Assembly: GCA_014649155.1 (NCBI GenBank)
Contig: BMSM01000030.1
Location: 22,557 to 86,556, forward strand
DNA: 64,000 bases
Direction: 5' to 3'
Source: Streptomyces griseoviridis
Lineage (GTDB): Bacteria; Actinomycetota; Actinomycetes; Streptomycetales; Streptomycetaceae
Shown piece by piece: positions 59,422-64,000 of this stretch (its first letter is position 1; every line of letters begins with the position of its first letter). Made by a program: the position numbers and the translations under genes. Under the pieces are notes generated by a model. The model made no database searches. It saw only the letters and a program-made list of their open reading frames with translations, and was not told where the DNA came from.

Positions 59422-60368
59422 GAATCCTGATCTGGCACGTGCACGGGTCGTGGACCACGGCCTTCGTCCAGGGCCCGCACACCTACCTGGTCCCGGTCAC
59501 CCCCGACCGCGGTCCCGACGGGCTCGGCCGCGCCCGCACCTGGGACTGGCCCGCGTCCGTGACCGAGGTCCCGCCGGAGCGGCTGCGCGACGAGGAGATC
59601 GACCTCGTCGTGCTGCAACGCCCCCACGAACTCGGCCTCGTGGACCGCTGGCTGGGCCGCCGGCCGCCGCTGGTGTACCTGGAGCACAACGCCCCCGACG
59701 GCGACGTGCCCCACACCCGCCACCCGGCCGCCGGCATCCCCGGCGTCACCCTCGTCCACGTCACCCACTTCAACCGGCTGATGTGGGACGCGGGCCGCAC
59801 CGAGACGGCCGTCGTCGAACACGGCATCGTCGACCCCGGCCCCCGCTGGACCGGCGAGCTGGACCGGGCCGCCGTCGTCGTCAACGAACCCGTCCGGCGC
59901 GGCCGTACGACCGGTACCGACCTGCTGCCCGCGTTCGCCCGCGCCGCCCCCCTCGACGTCTTCGGCATGCGCACCGAGGGACTCGCCGGGCACCTCGGCC
60001 TCGACCCCGCGCGCTGCCGCGCCCGCGACGTCCCGCAGCACGAACTGCACACCGAACTGGCCCGCCGCCGGGTCTACGTCCATCCCGTGCGCTGGACCTC
60101 CCTCGGCCTGTCCCTGCTGGAGGCCATGCACCTGGGCATGCCGGTCGTCGCCCTCGCCACCACCGAGGTCACCGAGGCGGTCCCGCCCGGCGCCGGAGTG
60201 GTCTCCAACCGTATCGACGTCCTGACCGACGCCGTACGCGACTTCCTCGCCGACCCCGCACACGCGCGCGCCGTCGGCCAGGAGGCCCGAGCGGCGGCCC
60301 TCGCCCGCTACGGGCTGTCCCGCTTCCTGGACGACTGGGAGCGGCTGCTGAAGGAGGTGACCCGATGA
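59418..60368 (+). CDS. GT-B glycosyltransferase
   Basis: This 316-residue protein starts at an ATG inside the previous stop. It opens RILIWHVHGSWTTAFVQG, and has VYLEHNAPDGDVPHTRH, VEHGIVDPGPRW and a donor-site segment SLGLSLLEAMHLGMPVVALA. These are GT-B features, close to GT4-type enzymes. Specific donor and acceptor are unknown. Confidence 0.85.
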   Translation: MRILIWHVHGSWTTAFVQGPHTYLVPVTPDRGPDGLGRARTWDWPASVTEVPPERLRDEEIDLVVLQRPHELGLVDRWLGRRPPLVYLEHNAPDGDVPHTRHPAAGIPGVTLVHVTHFNRLMWDAGRTETAVVEHGIVDPGPRWTGELDRAAVVVNEPVRRGRTTGTDLLPAFARAAPLDVFGMRTEGLAGHLGLDPARCRARDVPQHELHTELARRRVYVHPVRWTSLGLSLLEAMHLGMPVVALATTEVTEAVPPGAGVVSNRIDVLTDAVRDFLADPAHARAVGQEARAAALARYGLSRFLDDWERLLKEVTR

Positions 60369-61582
60369 GGATCGCCATGGTGTCCGAGCACGCGAGCCCG
60401 CTCGCCGCGCTCGGCGGCGTCGACGCCGGGGGACAGAACGTCTACGTCGCCCGGCTCAGCGCGGAACTGGCCCGGCGCGGCCACGACGTCACGGTGTACA
60501 CCCGCCGCGACACCCTCGACCTGCCCGACCGGGTGCCGCTGCCCGGCGGCGCGGTCGTCGAGCACGTGCCCGCGGGACCCGCCGAGGCCGTGCCCAAGGA
60601 CGGACTGCTGCCGTACATGCCCGCCTTCGGCGCGTACCTGGCGCGCGCCTTCACCCGGGACCGGCCCGACGTGGTCCACGCCCACTTCTGGATGTCCGGC
60701 CTCGCCGCGCAGATCGGCGTCCAGCCGCACGGCATCCCGCTCGTGCAGACCTTCCACGCCCTCGGCACCGTCAAGCGGCGCCACCAGGGCCTGAGGGACA
60801 CCAGCCCGCACGAACGCATCGGCATCGAGCGGCAGCTCGGCCGCTCCTGCGCCCGCGTCCTGGCCACCTGCACCGACGAGGTCGTCGAACTCGGCGACAT
60901 GGGCGTGCCGCCGCGCCGGATCTCCGTCGTCCCGTGCGGGGTGGACGCCCAGCACTTCCGCCCCGGCGCCGACACCGGCCGCGCCCCCGCGCGCCGCCAC
61001 CGGCACCGGCTGCTCGCCTGCGGCCGGCTCGTCCCCCGCAAGGGCTACGAGTACGCCGTGCGCGCCCTCGCCCACGTCCCGGACACCGAACTCCTCATCG
61101 CCGGCGGCCCGCCCGCCGACGAGGTGGACACCGACGCCGAGGCCCGGCGGCTGGCCGGCCTCGCCCGCCGGGCCGGCGTCGCCGACCGGGTACGGCTGCT
61201 CGGCGCCGTCGACCCCGAGCACATGCCGACCCTGATCGGCAGCGCCGACCTGGTGCTGTGCACCCCGCACTACGAGCCCTTCGGCATCGTGCCGCTGGAG
61301 GCCATGGCCTGCGGCGTGCCGGTGCTCGCCACCGACGTCGGCGGCCACCGCGACTCCGTCGCCGACGGTGTCACCGGCCGGCTCGTGGAGCCGCACAACC
61401 CCGAGGCGATCGCCGACGTCGCCCGGGTCCTCCTGCCCCACGAACGGCTGCGCCGCGCCTACGGCACCGCCGGACGCGAACGCGTCCTGAAGCACTACAC
61501 GTGGCGGCGCGTCGCCGACGGCGCCGAACAGGTCTACCGGCTGACCGTCGCCGACCACGAACTGGCCAAGGAGGTGGCGTGA
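60365..61582 (+). CDS. Family 4 glycosyltransferase
   Basis: This 405-residue protein starts at an ATG inside the previous stop. It has GGVDAGGQNVYVARLSAELA, VHAHFWMSGLAA, VPCGVDAQHFRPG, CGRLVPRKGYEYAV and the EX7E motif in HYEPFGIVPLEAMACGVP. It resembles the MshA/sucrose-synthase-like group of GT4 enzymes. It probably adds a hexose or heptose to the growing glycan. The TGATG junction couples it to the next gene. Confidence 0.9.
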   Translation: MRIAMVSEHASPLAALGGVDAGGQNVYVARLSAELARRGHDVTVYTRRDTLDLPDRVPLPGGAVVEHVPAGPAEAVPKDGLLPYMPAFGAYLARAFTRDRPDVVHAHFWMSGLAAQIGVQPHGIPLVQTFHALGTVKRRHQGLRDTSPHERIGIERQLGRSCARVLATCTDEVVELGDMGVPPRRISVVPCGVDAQHFRPGADTGRAPARRHRHRLLACGRLVPRKGYEYAVRALAHVPDTELLIAGGPPADEVDTDAEARRLAGLARRAGVADRVRLLGAVDPEHMPTLIGSADLVLCTPHYEPFGIVPLEAMACGVPVLATDVGGHRDSVADGVTGRLVEPHNPEAIADVARVLLPHERLRRAYGTAGRERVLKHYTWRRVADGAEQVYRLTVADHELAKEVA

Positions 61583-62181
61583 TGACCGTGCACCCGCCTG
61601 TCGTCGGGCACTGCGACGAACTCCAGGAGGCGCTGGGGGCGTTCCGCGCCTCCGCGCACATCACCGAACGCTGGGGCGGCCAACTCGCCGCCGTGCTCTC
61701 CGGCGGCGGCCGGCTGCTCGCCGCCGGCAACGGCGGCAGCGCCGCGCAGGCCCAGCACCTCACCGCCGAGATCGTCGGCCGCTACCGCGACGACCGGCCG
61801 CCGTTCTCCGCGATCGCCCTGCACGCCGACACCTCCTCCACCACCGCCATCGCCAACGACTACGGCGTCGACGAGGTGTTCGCCCGCCAGGTCCGCGCGC
61901 ACGGCCGCGAGGGCGACGTGCTGATGCTGCTGTCGACCTCCGGCGCCAGCGCCAACCTGCTGTCCGCCGCCGACGCCGCCCGCGCGGCCGGCGTCCGCGT
62001 CTGGGCACTGACCGGCTGCGAACCCAACCCCCTGATGGCCGGCAGCGACGAGGCCCTGTGCGTCGACGCGGCCACCACCGCCACCGTCCAGGAACTCCAC
62101 CTGGTCGCCGTGCACATGATCTGCGCCGCCTTCGACGCCGCCCTGGAGACGGGCGTACGCCGGGGAGGTCACCGTGCCTGA
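61582..62181 (+). CDS. gmhA: Phosphoheptose isomerase (SIS domain)
   Basis: This 199-residue protein starts at an ATG overlapping the previous stop by one base. It has the SIS motifs AAGNGGSAAQAQHL, TSSTTAIANDYG, STSGASANLL and the metal-related Glu/His of VQELHLVAVHMIC. GmhA turns sedoheptulose 7-phosphate into D-glycero-D-manno-heptose 7-phosphate, the first step of NDP-heptose synthesis. Size matches GmhA. Confidence 0.92.
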   Translation: MTVHPPVVGHCDELQEALGAFRASAHITERWGGQLAAVLSGGGRLLAAGNGGSAAQAQHLTAEIVGRYRDDRPPFSAIALHADTSSTTAIANDYGVDEVFARQVRAHGREGDVLMLLSTSGASANLLSAADAARAAGVRVWALTGCEPNPLMAGSDEALCVDAATTATVQELHLVAVHMICAAFDAALETGVRRGGHRA

Positions 62182-63544
62182 CAAGACCCCGCTGGTCGTC
62201 GTCGGCGACGCGCTGCTCGACCGCGACCTGTGCGGCTCCGCCGACCGGCTCGCCCCCGACGCGCCGGTCCCGGTGGTGGCCGACTGCGCCGAACGCGTCC
62301 GGCCCGGCGGCGCCGCGCTCGCCGCCTACCTCGCCGCCCGCGACGGCCGCGACGTCACCCTGATCACCGGCCTCGGCGACGACCCCGCCGCCCGGGAACT
62401 GCGCCGGCTCCTCGAACCCTGGCTGACACTGATACCCCTGCCGCTCAGCGGCACCCTCCCCGAGAAGACCCGGGTCCTCGCCCACGGCAGGCCCGTCGTC
62501 CGCCTCGACCGGGGCGGCGGACGCGCCCGCGCCGCCACCGACGAGGCCCGCGCCGCCCTGCGCGCCGCCCACGCCGTGCTGGTCTCCGACTACGGACGCG
62601 GCACCGCCGACGCCCTGCGCGAGGAGCTGACCGAACACCCGCCGCTGGTCTGGGACCCGCATCCGCGCGGCGGCGTCCCCGTGCCCGGCACCCGGCTGGC
62701 GACGCCCGCCGAGAAGGAGGCGCACGGCTTCGCACCCGGCGACGGCCGCCCGGACGGCACCCTGCGCGCCGCCGCGCACATCGCCGCCGACCTGGTCCGC
62801 GACTGGCGGGTCGCCGCCGTCGCCGTCACCCTCGGCGCGCGCGGCGCCCTGCTCTCCTACGGCGAACACCCGCTGCTGGTGCCCGCGCCCGCCGCCCACC
62901 CCGGCGACACCTGCGGCGCCGGCGACCGGTTCGCGGCCACCGCGGCCGGGCTGCTCGCCGACGGCACGCTGGTCGGCGAGGCCGTGGAGGGCGCGGTGGG
63001 CGCCGCGAGCGCGTTCGTCGCCGCGGGCGGCGCGGGCGCCCTGCCGCGCGCCGACTCCCGGCCGCGGCCGGCCCCGCGGCCCGACACCGACGACCCGCAC
63101 GCGCTGGCGGCCCGGGTCCGCGCCCAGCACGGCACGGTGGTCGCCGCGGGCGGCTGCTTCGACCTGCTGCACGCCGGGCACGTCGGCCTCCTCCAGGCCG
63201 CCCGGCGGCTCGGCGACTGCCTGGTGGTGTGCGTCAACTCCGACGCCTCCGTCCGCCGCCGCAAGGGCGAGGGCCGCCCGGTCAACCCGCTCGCCGACCG
63301 CATCCGCGTGCTGCGCGCCCTGGCCTGTGTGGACGCGGTCGCCGTCTTCGACGAGGACACCCCCGAACGGCTGCTCGGCGACCTGCGCCCCGACGTCTGG
63401 GTCAAGGGCGGCGACTACGCCGGCGCGGACCTCCCCGAGGCGGCCCTCCTGGAGGAGTGGGGCGGCCAGGCCGTCCTCCTGCCCTACCTCGACGGCCGCT
63501 CGTCCACGGCCCTGATGGCGCGGGCGGCGGAGGGGGTGCGATGA
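62174..63544 (+). CDS. hldE: Bifunctional heptose 7-phosphate kinase/heptose 1-phosphate adenylyltransferase
   Basis: This 456-residue protein starts at a GTG at 62174, eight bases inside the gmhA frame. The N-terminal ribokinase-like part has VVGDALLDRDLCG and the GAGD motif in GDTCGAGDRFAAT. The C-terminal nucleotidyltransferase part has GCFDLLHAGHVGLLQ (HXGH) and VNSDASVRR. Together they make ADP-heptose via heptose 1,7-bisphosphate and the GmhB product. The two domains are fused as in E. coli HldE. No hldD epimerase is adjacent, so D,D-heptose would be the product. Confidence 0.93.
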   Translation: MPDKTPLVVVGDALLDRDLCGSADRLAPDAPVPVVADCAERVRPGGAALAAYLAARDGRDVTLITGLGDDPAARELRRLLEPWLTLIPLPLSGTLPEKTRVLAHGRPVVRLDRGGGRARAATDEARAALRAAHAVLVSDYGRGTADALREELTEHPPLVWDPHPRGGVPVPGTRLATPAEKEAHGFAPGDGRPDGTLRAAAHIAADLVRDWRVAAVAVTLGARGALLSYGEHPLLVPAPAAHPGDTCGAGDRFAATAAGLLADGTLVGEAVEGAVGAASAFVAAGGAGALPRADSRPRPAPRPDTDDPHALAARVRAQHGTVVAAGGCFDLLHAGHVGLLQAARRLGDCLVVCVNSDASVRRRKGEGRPVNPLADRIRVLRALACVDAVAVFDEDTPERLLGDLRPDVWVKGGDYAGADLPEAALLEEWGGQAVLLPYLDGRSSTALMARAAEGVR

Positions 63545-64000
63545 GCCCGGCGTACGGGGGCGCGTCCCGCACGGCCGGCGAGCGGGGGCGGATGACGCTC
63601 GTCGCCGGGGGGCGGCCCGGTCCGGGTGCGGAAGGCGTACGGCGGCCGCCGCGGGGCGCCGCGGGCCGTTCCACGCCGGCCGCCCTACGCGCACCGTCCC
63701 GGCCAGGGGCCACCGCGTCGCCCTGCTCCGTCGCCGAGGACACCACCGCCTCGCCCCGCTCTGCCGCCGAAAACGCCTTCACGTCGTCTGCCGGTGGTCC
63801 GGCCGGGGGCGGCTCCGCCTCGCTGTCCGCCGGCGGTCCGGTCGTGGGTGGTTCCCGCGTTCCGGGCGCCGGCGGACAGGTCATGGGTGGTTCCCACGTC
63901 TCGGTTGTCGGCGGTCCGGGCGCGGGTGACCTCGCCCCCACTGCCGGCAACCGCGTCGCCGGCGGTCCCGCTGCCCCGGCTGCCGGCAACCGCGTCGCCG
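63541..64000 (+). CDS. Low-complexity protein start, truncated at the window edge
   Basis: An ATG at 63541 overlaps the hldE stop (ATGA) and the frame stays open to the end, 153 codons. The sequence is rich in Gly, Ala, Pro and Ser with short imperfect repeats (AGGPAGGGSASL, AGGPVVGGSRV, TAGNRVAGGPAAPAAGNRVA). No domain is visible yet. This is most likely the disordered N-terminus of a further enzyme of the glycan operon. Confidence 0.6.
   Translation, partial: MSPAYGGASRTAGERGRMTLVAGGRPGPGAEGVRRPPRGAAGRSTPAALRAPSRPGATASPCSVAEDTTASPRSAAENAFTSSAGGPAGGGSASLSAGGPVVGGSRVPGAGGQVMGGSHVSVVGGPGAGDLAPTAGNRVAGGPAAPAAGNRVA

Overview
The window is chromosomal DNA from a high-GC actinomycete, almost certainly a Streptomyces. 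Codon third positions are nearly always G or C, GTG starts and stop-start overlaps are frequent, and the gene content is typical of that genus: AldO-type alditol oxidase, a DUF2637 protein, a stand-alone HATPase of the RsbW type, FCD-type GntR regulators, a DmdR/IdeR-like iron box, and a heptose/glycosyltransferase locus. I saw no rRNA, tRNA or CRISPR array.

Layout. 1-5.9 kb: 3' part of a rhamnogalacturonan-acetylesterase-like SGNH hydrolase, a secreted propeller-like protein, a GGGCAC repeat tract, a TetR regulator, and a Tat-exported PHP phosphoesterase coupled to a small unknown gene. 5.9-12 kb: aldO, a divergent radical SAM gene with an unusual CX8CX2C motif, a one-chain sigma-like/zinc anti-sigma/membrane/cellulose-binding fusion, and a membrane-anchored alpha/beta hydrolase. 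12.0-25.8 kb: a leftward block of large proteins of unknown function joined mostly by ATGA/GTGA overlaps, with DNA visibly less GC-rich at its 3' end, an in-frame amber codon in one gene, two paralogous genes, and a decayed IS5-type transposase just upstream. This is the best candidate for an undescribed system.

26.7-36.9 kb is mostly core genome: rsgA, an Ada-AlkA fusion and ogt (DNA alkylation repair), a DUF456 protein, a TrmB/LuxR-type regulator, a degenerate PP2C-like protein, poxB, an HATPase and a DUF2637 membrane protein. 37.3-40.6 kb: an FhuF-like Fe-S protein behind an iron box, a GntR regulator, a two-TM Rv1733c-like protein and a TPR protein. 40.8-49.4 kb: a purine-catabolism locus with a PucR regulator divergent from the three xanthine dehydrogenase subunits, an AzgA-type purine permease and xdhC. 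49.3-53.3 kb: a DUF2848 gene divergent from an MHS-type transporter and a nitrilase-family amidohydrolase. A 28-bp dyad between them recurs in part upstream of the local GntR gene, suggesting one regulon.

54.0-64.0 kb: a UDP-glucuronate-decarboxylase-like epimerase, then a NodU-type carbamoyltransferase, four glycosyltransferases, GmhB, GmhA, HldE and a further partial gene. From the carbamoyltransferase onward every junction overlaps, so this reads as one translationally coupled operon. It should make an NDP-D-glycero-D-manno-heptose and assemble it, probably with a pentose and a carbamoyl group, into a surface glycan or a secreted glycoconjugate.
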